This document shows positions 17,589-26,358 of a stretch of DNA of 64,000 nucleotides, piece after piece (position 1 is the first letter of the stretch; every line of letters starts with the position of its first letter). The stretch lies in contig NZ_FNFO01000003.1 of the NCBI RefSeq assembly GCF_900100765.1, positions 781,348 through 845,347 of the forward strand, read 5' to 3'. Both the position numbers and the translations under genes were made by a program. The notes under the pieces were generated by a model. It was not told the origin of the DNA. It saw only the letters and a list, made by a program, of their open reading frames with translations, and ran no database searches. The DNA comes from Catalinimonas alkaloidigena (GTDB lineage: Bacteria > Bacteroidota > Bacteroidia > Cytophagales > Flexibacteraceae).

Positions 17589-18566
17589 TTAAAATTCCCG
17601 GCCAATGAGTTGTGTAGTAAACGTGCGTAGGGGTGCTTTCTGCGCGTCGGAAAGCTGAAGCTGCTCGAGGGCTTGCCACGCCGTTGTAAAGCAGACGTTC
17701 ATGCGTTGTTCGGTCTGTTTGCGGATGTGCAGCTGATCGTAAAGTGAACGCACCGCCTGTACTTTCTCTTCCTTCTCAAACGCGGTGCGTGTTAACCAAC
17801 TGTTCAATTCGGTGGCCTGCGCGCCTTCGGCCTGTTCAAGGGCCTTGATGAGCAGAAAGGTTTTTTTGTTGGCGATGATGTCGCCGCCTACCTGCTTGCC
17901 AAACTTTTCCTGATCGCCATATACGTCCAGCAAGTCGTCTTTCAGTTGAAAGCCGATGCCTACGCTGACCCCAAATTCGCGCAGCCGGTGCTGATCGGCT
18001 TCGGAAGCGCCGCCGATCAGGGCCCCTAGCTCCAACGCAAAGCCCAACAGCACTGCCGTTTTCAGGCGGATCATGCCGATGTATTCTTCTTCGCTGACGG
18101 TAGCACGGCGCTCGAAGTTCATGTCCAGTTGTTGTCCTTCGCACACTTCGGCTGCGCATTGGCTGAACAAGGCCAGCACTTTCCGCAGGTGGACGTCGGC
18201 GACTTGTGCCATGAACTCGTACGCCCGCACCAGCATCACGTCGCCCGAAAGAATGGCTACGTTCGGGTTCCATTTCTCATGGACCGTAGGCTCACCCCGC
18301 CGCAGGGGGGCGTCGTCCATGATGTCGTCGTGCATCAGGGTGAAATTGTGAAACAGCTCCACGCCGATGGCCGGCGCCAACGCCGGTTCCCACCGGTCGC
18401 TGAAGGCGTGGCACGCGAGCAGCGTGAGCAACGGGCGGAGGCGTTTACCGCCCAATTGCATCAGGTACCGGATGGGTTCGTAAAGCTCGGGAGGATGCTG
18501 ACCGAAAGGTAATGCGGCGATTTCCTGGTTGAGGTGCTCACGGACAGCCTGAAGGGCGAAAGACAT
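17589..18566 (-). CDS. Polyprenyl diphosphate synthase
   Basis: This 325-residue protein is an all-helical trans-prenyltransferase condensing isopentenyl diphosphate with allylic diphosphates. The first Asp-rich motif is LMHDDIMDDAPLRRG and the second is FQLKDDLLDVYGD, with the GGKRLRP substrate-binding segment near the start. Phe at the fifth position before the first motif suggests a shorter C15-C20 product, but that rule is only a guide and a longer quinone side-chain synthase is possible. It is cytosolic. It is followed 3 bases later by the rhomboid gene and preceded by rnr with 26 bases between. Confidence 0.9.
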   Translation of the reverse strand: MSFALQAVREHLNQEIAALPFGQHPPELYEPIRYLMQLGGKRLRPLLTLLACHAFSDRWEPALAPAIGVELFHNFTLMHDDIMDDAPLRRGEPTVHEKWNPNVAILSGDVMLVRAYEFMAQVADVHLRKVLALFSQCAAEVCEGQQLDMNFERRATVSEEEYIGMIRLKTAVLLGFALELGALIGGASEADQHRLREFGVSVGIGFQLKDDLLDVYGDQEKFGKQVGGDIIANKKTFLLIKALEQAEGAQATELNSWLTRTAFEKEEKVQAVRSLYDQLHIRKQTEQRMNVCFTTAWQALEQLQLSDAQKAPLRTFTTQLIGREF

Positions 18567-18592
18567 GCGCTCGAAAAAGGGTGTGCCGCAAG

Positions 18593-20818
18593 TTAGCGAG
18601 TTCTGCTTTTTCGCGACATGGTTTTGCCACCACCCTTTCGGCTCGGCTTGCGGCCATTGGTACCGGCAAATTCCAGGTCGATGATGCGCTTCTCCAGATC
18701 GGTGTTCAACACGCGCACCTGGACCGTATCGCCAAAGGCAATGATCCGCTTCGAACGTCGTCCGACGGCCCGGTAGTTTTCCGGATCGAGTTCATAATAA
18801 TCGTCCTCGATGTCGCTCATTCGCACCATGCCTTCGCACTTGGTTTCGATGATCTCGACGTAAATGCCGTATTCGCTCAGTCCGGAGACAATGCCTTCGT
18901 ACGTCCGGTTCGGGTCCTGTAGCTTCATGAATTCCACCTGCTTGTACTTCACCGAAGCGCGCTCGGCATCGGCCGCCTGTTTTTCCCGGTCGGACGAGTG
19001 CTTCGCCAGCTTTTCCCACGGCTCTGGGTCAACGGGCTGCCCGCCATCCAGGTAGTGCTGCAACAGGCGGTGCGCCATCATGTCGGGATAGCGGCGGATT
19101 GGCGAAGTGAAATGGGTGTAGTGCTCGAACGCCAGCCCGAAGTGACCGAGCGGCTCCAGGGTGTAGCGCGCCTTGGCCATCGTACGGATCGCCAGGGTCT
19201 GCAACAGGTCCTGTTCCGGCTTGCCCTCCATGGCGGTCACCATCCGGTGCAGCGACTGCGACATATTTTTCCCTTCGGCCTCTACCTTGTAGCCGAAGCG
19301 TTGGGCGAAGTTGGCGAACGTCAGGAGCTTATCGGGGTCGGGGCTTTCGTGTACGCGGTAGACCATCGGGTTTTTCTTCCGGCCCTTGCGCAGGTGGTAC
19401 ACAAACGTGGCGACCTGCTTGTTGGCCAGCAGCATAAACTCTTCGATCAGCTTGTGCGCATCTTTCCGGACTTTGGGCACGACTTCCAGCGGGGTGCCGT
19501 CTTCGGCCAGTTTGAAGCGCACCTCGGTGGTTTCAAACCCGATCGCCCCGCGTCGGAAGCGGTCTTCGCGCAACTTGTGCGCCAGGCGGTTCAGCACCAG
19601 CAACTCTTCCTGGTAAGTGTCGTCGCGTCCTTCCAGCACTTCCTGTGCGTCTTCGTATGCAAAGCGGTGATCGGAGTGGATGATCGTACGGCCAAACCAT
19701 TCGTTGACGATATGCGCCTGGTCGTCCAGTTCGAACACGGCCGAAAACGTCAGTTTGTCTTCGTGGGGACGCAGGGAACACAGGCCATTGGACAACCGCT
19801 CGGGCAGCATGGGCACCACCCTGTCCACCAGGTAGACGGAGGTAGCCCGGCGTTCAGCTTCGCGTTCAAGCTGGGTATTCAGCTGGACGTAATGGGTAAC
19901 GTCTGCGATGTGTACACCCACCTCCCAATGGCCATTTTCCAGCTTTTGGATGGAAAGGGCATCGTCGAAATCTTTGGCATCGACCGGATCGATCGTGAAC
20001 GTCAACACGTCGCGGAAGTCGCGGCGCTTGGCAATTTCTTTTTTCGAGATGGCTTCCGGGATGGCTTCCGCCTCTTTCTCGATTGTTTCCGGAAAACTGT
20101 AGGGAAGGCCGTATTCCGCCATGATGGCGTGCATCTCGGTGTTGTGGGCACCAGCCGGGCCGAGCACATCCTTCACCTTGCCGACGGGCTGAAAATCGCC
20201 TTCGGGCCATTCCACTACCTGCACGATCACCTTCTCGCCATTTTTAGCGCCGTTGAGGTCTTCCTTCCGCACAAAAATGTCTTCGTACATCCGGCGGTTG
20301 TCGGGGATCACAAACGCGTGCCGTTCCGACACTTCGATGCGGCCGACGTACTCGGTCCGGTTGCGCTCCAGCACTTGCAGCACCTCGCCTTCGGGATTAG
20401 CGTGGCGGCGGCTGGCCCGGTTGCTGGCTTTGCGCGCGTACACCAGGACGCGTACGCGGTCGCCGTCTACGGCTCCTTTCAACTGATCGGTGTTCACCTT
20501 GATGTCCACCGGTGCGTCGTCGCTGACGATGAATCCGAAACGCGGATTGACGTGGTCCAGAATGCCTTCGATCTCTTGGGCGTTCTGAGGCGTAGCTTTG
20601 CTACGGAACGCTTCTTCTTTAGTGACCATCAGGCGTTTCATCGCCGTCATTTCCTGCAATATTTCCGAAAGACGAATCTTCTCTTGTTTGCTGTTCAGGT
20701 CCAGTTCACGCGCCAGTTCCTTGAACGAATAGGTTTTGTCGGGCTGGCTGTCGAGCAGGGCCGCTACTTTATCGGGGGAGAGGGTGAAACGTGATTTTAC
20801 TTTTTTGCTTTTACTCAT
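18593..20818 (-). CDS. rnr: Ribonuclease R
   Basis: The 741-residue 3'-5' exoribonuclease has the RNase R order: an N-terminal helix-turn-helix-like part, cold-shock OB folds, the RNB catalytic domain, and a C-terminal S1 domain. The RNB metal-site motif is TIDPVDAKDFDDALS, followed by HYVQLNTQLEREAERR-type sequence and YRVHESPDPDKL. S1 is seen at about 640-720 (YEGIVSGLSEYGIYVEI), then a short basic tail. It degrades structured RNA and takes part in RNA quality control. A matching promoter lies at 20952-20981, overlapping the end of the upstream gene. Confidence 0.96.
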   Translation of the reverse strand: MSKSKKVKSRFTLSPDKVAALLDSQPDKTYSFKELARELDLNSKQEKIRLSEILQEMTAMKRLMVTKEEAFRSKATPQNAQEIEGILDHVNPRFGFIVSDDAPVDIKVNTDQLKGAVDGDRVRVLVYARKASNRASRRHANPEGEVLQVLERNRTEYVGRIEVSERHAFVIPDNRRMYEDIFVRKEDLNGAKNGEKVIVQVVEWPEGDFQPVGKVKDVLGPAGAHNTEMHAIMAEYGLPYSFPETIEKEAEAIPEAISKKEIAKRRDFRDVLTFTIDPVDAKDFDDALSIQKLENGHWEVGVHIADVTHYVQLNTQLEREAERRATSVYLVDRVVPMLPERLSNGLCSLRPHEDKLTFSAVFELDDQAHIVNEWFGRTIIHSDHRFAYEDAQEVLEGRDDTYQEELLVLNRLAHKLREDRFRRGAIGFETTEVRFKLAEDGTPLEVVPKVRKDAHKLIEEFMLLANKQVATFVYHLRKGRKKNPMVYRVHESPDPDKLLTFANFAQRFGYKVEAEGKNMSQSLHRMVTAMEGKPEQDLLQTLAIRTMAKARYTLEPLGHFGLAFEHYTHFTSPIRRYPDMMAHRLLQHYLDGGQPVDPEPWEKLAKHSSDREKQAADAERASVKYKQVEFMKLQDPNRTYEGIVSGLSEYGIYVEIIETKCEGMVRMSDIEDDYYELDPENYRAVGRRSKRIIAFGDTVQVRVLNTDLEKRIIDLEFAGTNGRKPSRKGGGKTMSRKSRTR

Positions 20819-20951
20819 AAATCTTCATGAAACCCTGGCCTAAATATGGAATGAATTCTGGTGTTGGACACAGGGCTTTTCTCTTTAACTACTACGAAAT
20901 GTAAAAAATGTTAACGGCAGGGAGGTAGAACGGGCGGGGGAGAAGGTCGGA

Positions 20952-20981
20952 CAAAAGTACGGTATATTTTGATTACATCAA
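20952..20981 (-). promoter_or_regulatory. Promoter of rnr
   Basis: On the minus strand TACTTTTG (20959-20952) matches the -7 consensus and TTG (20981-20979) lies 19 bases upstream. The -33 box overlaps the stop codon of the nucleoside phosphorylase gene. The predicted 5' leader of rnr is about 125 bases. Confidence 0.6.
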
Positions 20982-21838
20982 TCGGCAGAGAAGCGTTCCA
21001 GTACCCGGCGAATCATGCGCTCGACCGTTGTGCCGGGTTGGGTCGAAAACTGATCGTTGGCGCGGTTCGCTACCAGAGCATTAACGGACAAGACCTCATG
21101 ACCTAACAGGCGTCCCAGCGCGTAGTATCCGGCCGTTTCCATCTCGAAGTTGGTGAGCCGCTGCCGCTGCCAGCCAAAGGTACGGTAGCGTTCGAGCAGA
21201 TCGGTGGGGCGCGGTGCCAGCCGGACGTGGCGACCCTGGGGAGCGTAAAAGCCGGGGCAGGTCAGGGTCAGGCCGGGCGTCAGGTCCGAGGCGAGCTTCT
21301 CCTGAAGCCGTGCCGATCCGGCCACTACATAAGGGCGAAACGAAAGATCCAGGTGTCGTTGCAACGCTTCGCCTAATGCCCGCTCGTGCGCCTCCTGTGG
21401 GAAATCATAAAACTGCGTCAACGGATCGAGGCCCACGGCCTGCGCTGAGACCAGCAACGAGTCGATGGGCAGGTCGGCATGGAGCGCCCCCGAGGTACCC
21501 AGCCGGACCACGTTAAGGGCACGTAGCGTAGGGTGCGGTGTGCGTTGCGTCAGGTCCACGTTGACCAGCGCGTCCAACTCTGTCATCAGAATTTCTACAT
21601 TGTCGGTACCCATGCCGCTGGAAATCACGGTCAACCGCTTTTTGCCCAGCCAGCCGGTGTGGGTCACAAACTCGCGTTTCTGGGTCTGAAACTCGATGCG
21701 GTCGAAGTGCTGACTCACCTGCGCGACGCGCTCCGGGTCACCTACCGTCAGCACCGTATCGGCCAAGTGTTCGGGGCGCAACCCCAGGTGATAGACACTA
21801 CCATCGGGATTCAGAATTAGATCAGCGGGAGAAATCAT
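20978..21838 (-). CDS. Nucleoside phosphorylase (uridine phosphorylase-like)
   Basis: With ATG at 21838 the protein has 286 residues and matches the PNP/UDP family. Motifs are TVGDPERVAQVSQHFD (phosphate and ribose contacts), ISSGMGTDNVEILMTELDAL, VRLGTSGAL, and NFEMETAGYYALGRLLGH, where the Glu-Met-Glu contacts the ribose. It splits a nucleoside with phosphate into free base and ribose 1-phosphate in the cytosol. The GMGT-ELDAL pattern is nearer uridine than purine phosphorylases, but the base is not certain. A long folded leader lies at 21865-21912, just before the start. Confidence 0.85.
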   Translation of the reverse strand: MISPADLILNPDGSVYHLGLRPEHLADTVLTVGDPERVAQVSQHFDRIEFQTQKREFVTHTGWLGKKRLTVISSGMGTDNVEILMTELDALVNVDLTQRTPHPTLRALNVVRLGTSGALHADLPIDSLLVSAQAVGLDPLTQFYDFPQEAHERALGEALQRHLDLSFRPYVVAGSARLQEKLASDLTPGLTLTCPGFYAPQGRHVRLAPRPTDLLERYRTFGWQRQRLTNFEMETAGYYALGRLLGHEVLSVNALVANRANDQFSTQPGTTVERMIRRVLERFSAD

Positions 21839-21864
21839 GCAGCAATAGAATGAGTGAATAAAGC

Positions 21865-21912
21865 GAAGCGTACCACATTTGTCGCTCGTGCGTGGCAAAC
21901 GGGGTACGCTTC
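21865..21912 (-). promoter_or_regulatory. Structured leader or terminator before nucleoside phosphorylase
   Basis: Read on the minus strand, GAAGCGTACC (21912-21903) pairs perfectly with GGTACGCTTC (21874-21865). Inside, GTTTG pairs with CAAAT, and CGC pairs with GCG around the loop ACGA, giving one long three-part hairpin. It ends 27 bases before the start codon of the phosphorylase and 85 bases past the malQ stop. Only a weak T-rich stretch follows, so it could be a leaky terminator of the malQ operon or a regulatory leader. Confidence 0.5.
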
Positions 21913-21996
21913 AAATTCAATGGGGGCGCTTGCCACCGAGGCAGGTTTACTACCAAAGACGGGGGCCCTGAACAGCGCTGAACGCCCTTGACATAC

Positions 21997-23544
21997 CTAC
22001 GCGTCTTCGTCGTCTTCCGCAACCATCGCTTTTTCGGGCAGTCGGTCATACAGAAGCGTCAGTTCGCGAAGGTGATGCGCTAACTCTGGGGTCAGTTTAT
22101 TGGGTTCCAGCCGCCAGGCCCAGTTGCCTTGGGCTACTGACGGGCGGTTCATGATCGCCTCTTCGCCCAGGCCCAGAGCGTCTTGCATGGGGAAAACCGC
22201 CAGTTGGGCGACTGAACTCATCGCCAACCGCAACACAACGTCGTGAACGTTCACCTTGGTCACCCGCTGTCCGGCATACGCTTGCAGGCGCTTGCGGTCT
22301 TCAGGCGTGGACATGTTGTCGTACCAACCGCGGGTGGTGTTGTTGTCGTGCGTACCGGTGTACACAATGGCGTTCACGTCGTGGTGGTGCGGGATGTAAA
22401 TGCCTTTCGGCATGCCGTCTCCAAAAGCAAACTGCAACACCCGCATGCCCGGCAGGTCGAATTTGTGCATCAGCTTGCGTACCGGCGCGTCGATGTCGCC
22501 CAAGTCTTCGGCCACGATGGGCAACGACGGATAATGCTTTTTCAGAAGCTTGAAAAACGACTTGCCCGGTCCGGGACTCCACTGGCCGTTGATGGCCGTC
22601 TCTTCGTCAGCCGGAACCTCCCAGAAGGCCGAAAAGGCGCGAAAATGGTCGAGGCGGATCAGGTCGAACATCGCGAGGTTCTGGTCGATGCGGTCGACCC
22701 ACCACCCGTAGTTTTCGTCTTTCAACACATCCCAGCGGAACACGGGCGTGCCCCAGCGTTGTCCGGTTTTGCTGAAGTAATCGGGCGGGACGCCCGAAAC
22801 CGTCTTCGATTTTCCGTCGCTGTCCAGGTTGAAAATGTGTTGATTTGCCCAGACGTCGGCGCTGTCATAACCTACGTAAAAAGGAATGTCGCCGAACAAC
22901 CCGACTTCCCGACGTTGGCAGTAGCTTTTCAGGGCAAACCACTGCCGGAAAAACTCGTATTGCAGAAACTGCTCGCGTTCTATCGTATCGGCCACTTCCT
23001 GGCTAATCTCTTTCAGGGCTTTCTTCTTTCGCAACCGGATCGGTTCGGGCCACTCCGACCACGACGTCCCGTTGAAGTACTGGCGCAGGGCCATGTAGAG
23101 CGCAAAATCGTCGAGCCAGAATTTTTGCGCTTTGCAAAACTTGCGGAACGCCTTCTGCTGTTTGGTCGTGCCCCTTTCGCGGAAGGCGCGGTAGGCTTTC
23201 TCCAGCAACTGCACGCGGAAGGGGATAACTTTTTCAAAATCCGTTTTATCGGTCGGAAACGAAGGCGTTTTGCTGAGGTCGCTCTTTTGCAGGTAGCCTT
23301 CTTCAATCAGCACCTCCGGCGAAATCAAGAGCGGATTGCCGGCAAATGCCGAAAGGCCACTGTACGGCGAATTGCCACTACCCATCTCCGTAGGGTTCAG
23401 GGGCAACAACTGCCACCAGGATTGCCCGGCATCGACCAGAAAATCGACAAACTCGTAGGCGGCCGGTCCTAAGTCGCCGATGCCGTACGCGGAGGGAAGA
23501 GAGGTGATGTGGAGCAGGATTCCGCTGCTGCGTTCGATGTTCAT
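21997..23544 (-). CDS. malQ: 4-alpha-glucanotransferase (GH77)
   Basis: The 515-residue enzyme moves maltosyl and longer units between alpha-1,4-glucans in the cytosol, releasing glucose. GH77 landmarks are SSGILLHITSLPSAYGIGDL at the N-terminus, LIRLDHFRAF with the nucleophile Asp, IVAEDLGDI with the acid/base Glu, and GTHDNNTTRGWY. ATG at 23544 overlaps the treY stop as ATGA; the frame upstream of that is treY sequence in another register. The overlap couples it to trehalose synthesis, where it would recycle short maltodextrins left by TreY/TreZ. Confidence 0.94.
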   Translation of the reverse strand: MNIERSSGILLHITSLPSAYGIGDLGPAAYEFVDFLVDAGQSWWQLLPLNPTEMGSGNSPYSGLSAFAGNPLLISPEVLIEEGYLQKSDLSKTPSFPTDKTDFEKVIPFRVQLLEKAYRAFRERGTTKQQKAFRKFCKAQKFWLDDFALYMALRQYFNGTSWSEWPEPIRLRKKKALKEISQEVADTIEREQFLQYEFFRQWFALKSYCQRREVGLFGDIPFYVGYDSADVWANQHIFNLDSDGKSKTVSGVPPDYFSKTGQRWGTPVFRWDVLKDENYGWWVDRIDQNLAMFDLIRLDHFRAFSAFWEVPADEETAINGQWSPGPGKSFFKLLKKHYPSLPIVAEDLGDIDAPVRKLMHKFDLPGMRVLQFAFGDGMPKGIYIPHHHDVNAIVYTGTHDNNTTRGWYDNMSTPEDRKRLQAYAGQRVTKVNVHDVVLRLAMSSVAQLAVFPMQDALGLGEEAIMNRPSVAQGNWAWRLEPNKLTPELAHHLRELTLLYDRLPEKAMVAEDDEDA

Positions 23545-26288
23545 GAGGAGGGTTGGTTGATCAACAAGGCTACGGGAAATTTCGCCAGCAAGTTTGCCAG
23601 GGGCAGGCGTCCGCCCTCGACCGTGTACGTCGCGCCATCCAGCACGTTCCGCCACCGGGTGGGTGCATCCGCAGGCAACGACACGCTCGCTCCCTGCCAA
23701 TACGTGGCACCGTCGTAAGCGTCCAGGCCGTTGGGTGCCAGCGACATAAAGCGAAGCGGCGTGACGACAGCAACGGCTTCTCTTGCGTGTTGACGCAACA
23801 GGCCGAAGGCGGCCGGGCCGTCCGTGAAGGTAAGCGTTTGGTACGAACCCTGCGCGAACAGGGCGGCGTGGGCGCGGCGCAGTTCCAGTGCCTGCTGGAG
23901 CGTAAAGAGCTTTAGGTGGGCGTCTTCTGGCTTTGCCAGCAGCGAGGTCAGCAAGCGACCGGGGTCTTTCGCCATGGCCTCGCGCAGTTGTGTTACCTGT
24001 TTGGTGCGCTGCGGATAGTCTACCGGGCGGCGGTTGTCAGGATCGACCAGACTCAGGTCCCAGAATTCGGTGCCCTGGTAAGTATCGGGTACGCCGGGCG
24101 CGGTGAGTCGTACCAGCGTTTGTGCCAGCGAGGCAACCGCACCGGCTTGCCACAGGGGTGTCCAGAACGCCTGAAAATCCTGCAGAAACGCTTTGTCTTT
24201 CAAGCTCTTGTTCAAAAAATCCTTGACCGCCTTTTCGTATTCTTCGTTTGGGGCCGACCAACTCGTGCGGTCCTTGGCTTCGCGGAAGGCTTTCAGGGCA
24301 TACGCCTGCAACCGTTCGTTAACGTCTTTGGTCGCTTTTCCGTCGGGCGGAAACACGCCCAGCAATGCCTGGTAAAGGAAGTATTCGTCGTTTGGGGTGG
24401 GCCACGCCTCTTTGCGCGTTCCTTCGGTTTTGCAGGCCTGCGTCAGTTCCCGCCAGCGTGCTACGGCTTCGCCCCACTGCTGCGGAATTTCGCTCAGCAG
24501 GTTGATGCGCATCCGTGCGTCTTCGCCGCGTTTGGTGTCGTGCGTGGCGGTGGTGTTCATGGCGTGCGGAAACTTCTGCTGCCGCTCCTGCATCGCCTGG
24601 TGAAACGTCTCGGCCGTCAGGCCCAGATGCTCGGGCTGGTCGCCGACTTCGTTATGCGACACCAGCGGGTTGTAGCGGTAGAACGTGGTGTCTTCCACAC
24701 CTTTGGCCATGAGCGGCCCGGTGAACTGTTGCAGTCTTTTGATAAAGTTGACTTCCGCACCGCTCGGGCTTTCTTTCGACAGCAGAACCGCTTTCAGTTC
24801 TTTCCAGAGGTCTTCCAACTGTGGCGACCGTTTTTCGGCCAGCGCAAGGGCTTCTTGCCAGACGTGCCGGTCGGCCTCTGAAAAAGGCGGTTGTTCGGCA
24901 TAGGTGCGGTAGACCGGAAACGATGCCATCAGCGTCACCAGCGCTTCGCGGCGGGAGTTCAGCTCCCACAAGCTCTGTGACTCTTCCGGCAGGGCCAGTT
25001 TCCAGAGGCGCATCAGGTTGTTCAGTTCGCCGCCCATACGTTCGGTCAGGATGAACCGCTTTTGCGTGTACACCACGTCGGCGTAAACGGGTTGGGTCCC
25101 GATAAAATTCTGATACACTTCCGCCAGTGGCGCGGCCCCTTCCGGGGTGGTGAACAGCTGGCTGACGTGCGCCAGAAATCCGTAACCGCTTTCGCCCTGC
25201 ACGGGCCAGTCTTCCGGCAGGTGCTCGCCCTCTTCCAGAATCTTCTCGACTACGATGTAGGCCTCTTCGCCCAACAGCGCACGCAGGCGGCGGAGGTACT
25301 GTCCCGGGTTGGCCAGTCCGTCGACGTGATCGACGCGGACGCCTTGGATCAATCCTTTGTCGTACAGCTCCTTGATAAACCGATGGTAGCGGTCAAACAC
25401 TTCCTGGTTTTCGGCCGCCAGGCAAATCAGGTCGTTGACGGTGAAAAAGCGACGGTAGTTGATGTGACGCTCCGTCATCTTCCAGTGACTCAGGCGGTAA
25501 TGCTGGTCGCGTACCAGCCGCTGCAACAGTACGGAGTTGTCGCTGTATTTCCAGCGCAAGCCGTTGAGTACCCGCTGGAGAGGCTTGTGTTTTTCGAGCA
25601 AGGTGTTGAATTGCTGACGCAACTCTGCCCAGGCGTCGGTGGCGTCGGGCTGTTGCACCGTTTTGCGGATCTCGCGCAGCAGTGCCGAAAGGTCTTTCTT
25701 GGCCTTGCCTTCCTTTTCTTTCAGGTCGGAGCGCATCCGCGTCAGCAGACCCGGGTAGTTGCGACGGCTCACCGGAAAGCGGTTGTCCCAATACGCCAGC
25801 ACAAAGCCCCGGTCCGGGTCCCAGTCCAGCTTGATTTCACCTTTTTCCATGATCTCTTTGGCGGGCCCGCCCAGCACCGGCAGCATGATGCGCTTGCGCA
25901 GTTGGGGGTTCGGATGGCGCCAGTCGACGTCGAAAAACGAGGCGTAAGGAGAGTGCTCGCCTTGTTCGAGGATGCTCCAGATCCAGGGATTGCCCGGGTC
26001 GTAGGCCATGTGGTTCGGCACGATGTCCTGCACCCACGACATGTTTCGTGCTTTCAGATCGGCAACCAGGCTTTCGAATTCTTCGAGCGTGCCGATCAGG
26101 GGATTGATCCGATCGGGGTTGATTACGTCGTAGCCGTGGTTGCTCTCGGGCCGCGCCTCGAACATGGGCGCGGCGTAAATGGTATCGATGCCCAACTGGT
26201 GCAGGTAGGGCAAAATGGCACGCAGGTCAGCCAGTGTGAACTGTGGGGAAAGCTGTACCCGGTAGGTAGCCGAAGGAGTAAAGGGCAT
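23541..26288 (-). CDS. treY: Malto-oligosyltrehalose synthase
   Basis: This 915-residue GH13 enzyme turns the reducing end of a maltodextrin into a terminal trehalose unit. Recognisable segments are ATYRVQLSPQFTLADLRAIL at the start, DIVPNHMAYD, VRVDHVDGLANP with the nucleophile, VVEKILEEGEHLPEDW with the acid/base Glu, and NTTATHDTKRGEDARMR. The length is at the upper end for TreY. It is cytosolic with no signal peptide. It is coupled to malQ by a 4-base overlap and lies 70 bases downstream of a GH57 gene; treZ is one gene further upstream. Confidence 0.95.
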   Translation of the reverse strand: MPFTPSATYRVQLSPQFTLADLRAILPYLHQLGIDTIYAAPMFEARPESNHGYDVINPDRINPLIGTLEEFESLVADLKARNMSWVQDIVPNHMAYDPGNPWIWSILEQGEHSPYASFFDVDWRHPNPQLRKRIMLPVLGGPAKEIMEKGEIKLDWDPDRGFVLAYWDNRFPVSRRNYPGLLTRMRSDLKEKEGKAKKDLSALLREIRKTVQQPDATDAWAELRQQFNTLLEKHKPLQRVLNGLRWKYSDNSVLLQRLVRDQHYRLSHWKMTERHINYRRFFTVNDLICLAAENQEVFDRYHRFIKELYDKGLIQGVRVDHVDGLANPGQYLRRLRALLGEEAYIVVEKILEEGEHLPEDWPVQGESGYGFLAHVSQLFTTPEGAAPLAEVYQNFIGTQPVYADVVYTQKRFILTERMGGELNNLMRLWKLALPEESQSLWELNSRREALVTLMASFPVYRTYAEQPPFSEADRHVWQEALALAEKRSPQLEDLWKELKAVLLSKESPSGAEVNFIKRLQQFTGPLMAKGVEDTTFYRYNPLVSHNEVGDQPEHLGLTAETFHQAMQERQQKFPHAMNTTATHDTKRGEDARMRINLLSEIPQQWGEAVARWRELTQACKTEGTRKEAWPTPNDEYFLYQALLGVFPPDGKATKDVNERLQAYALKAFREAKDRTSWSAPNEEYEKAVKDFLNKSLKDKAFLQDFQAFWTPLWQAGAVASLAQTLVRLTAPGVPDTYQGTEFWDLSLVDPDNRRPVDYPQRTKQVTQLREAMAKDPGRLLTSLLAKPEDAHLKLFTLQQALELRRAHAALFAQGSYQTLTFTDGPAAFGLLRQHAREAVAVVTPLRFMSLAPNGLDAYDGATYWQGASVSLPADAPTRWRNVLDGATYTVEGGRLPLANLLAKFPVALLINQPSS

Positions 26289-26358
26289 AGGGAATAGTTA
26301 GGTTAAAAAAAGCTGGGGGCGATTCATCCGTTGCACCGCCCCGAACAACAGGGATTGG

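Noticed and set aside
18998-20794. 598-codon open frame on the plus strand
   Set aside because: It lies entirely antisense to rnr, whose catalytic motifs are clear; its product has no family features and is explained by high GC.
22243-23472. 409-codon plus-strand frame
   Set aside because: Antisense to malQ, which has intact GH77 motifs.
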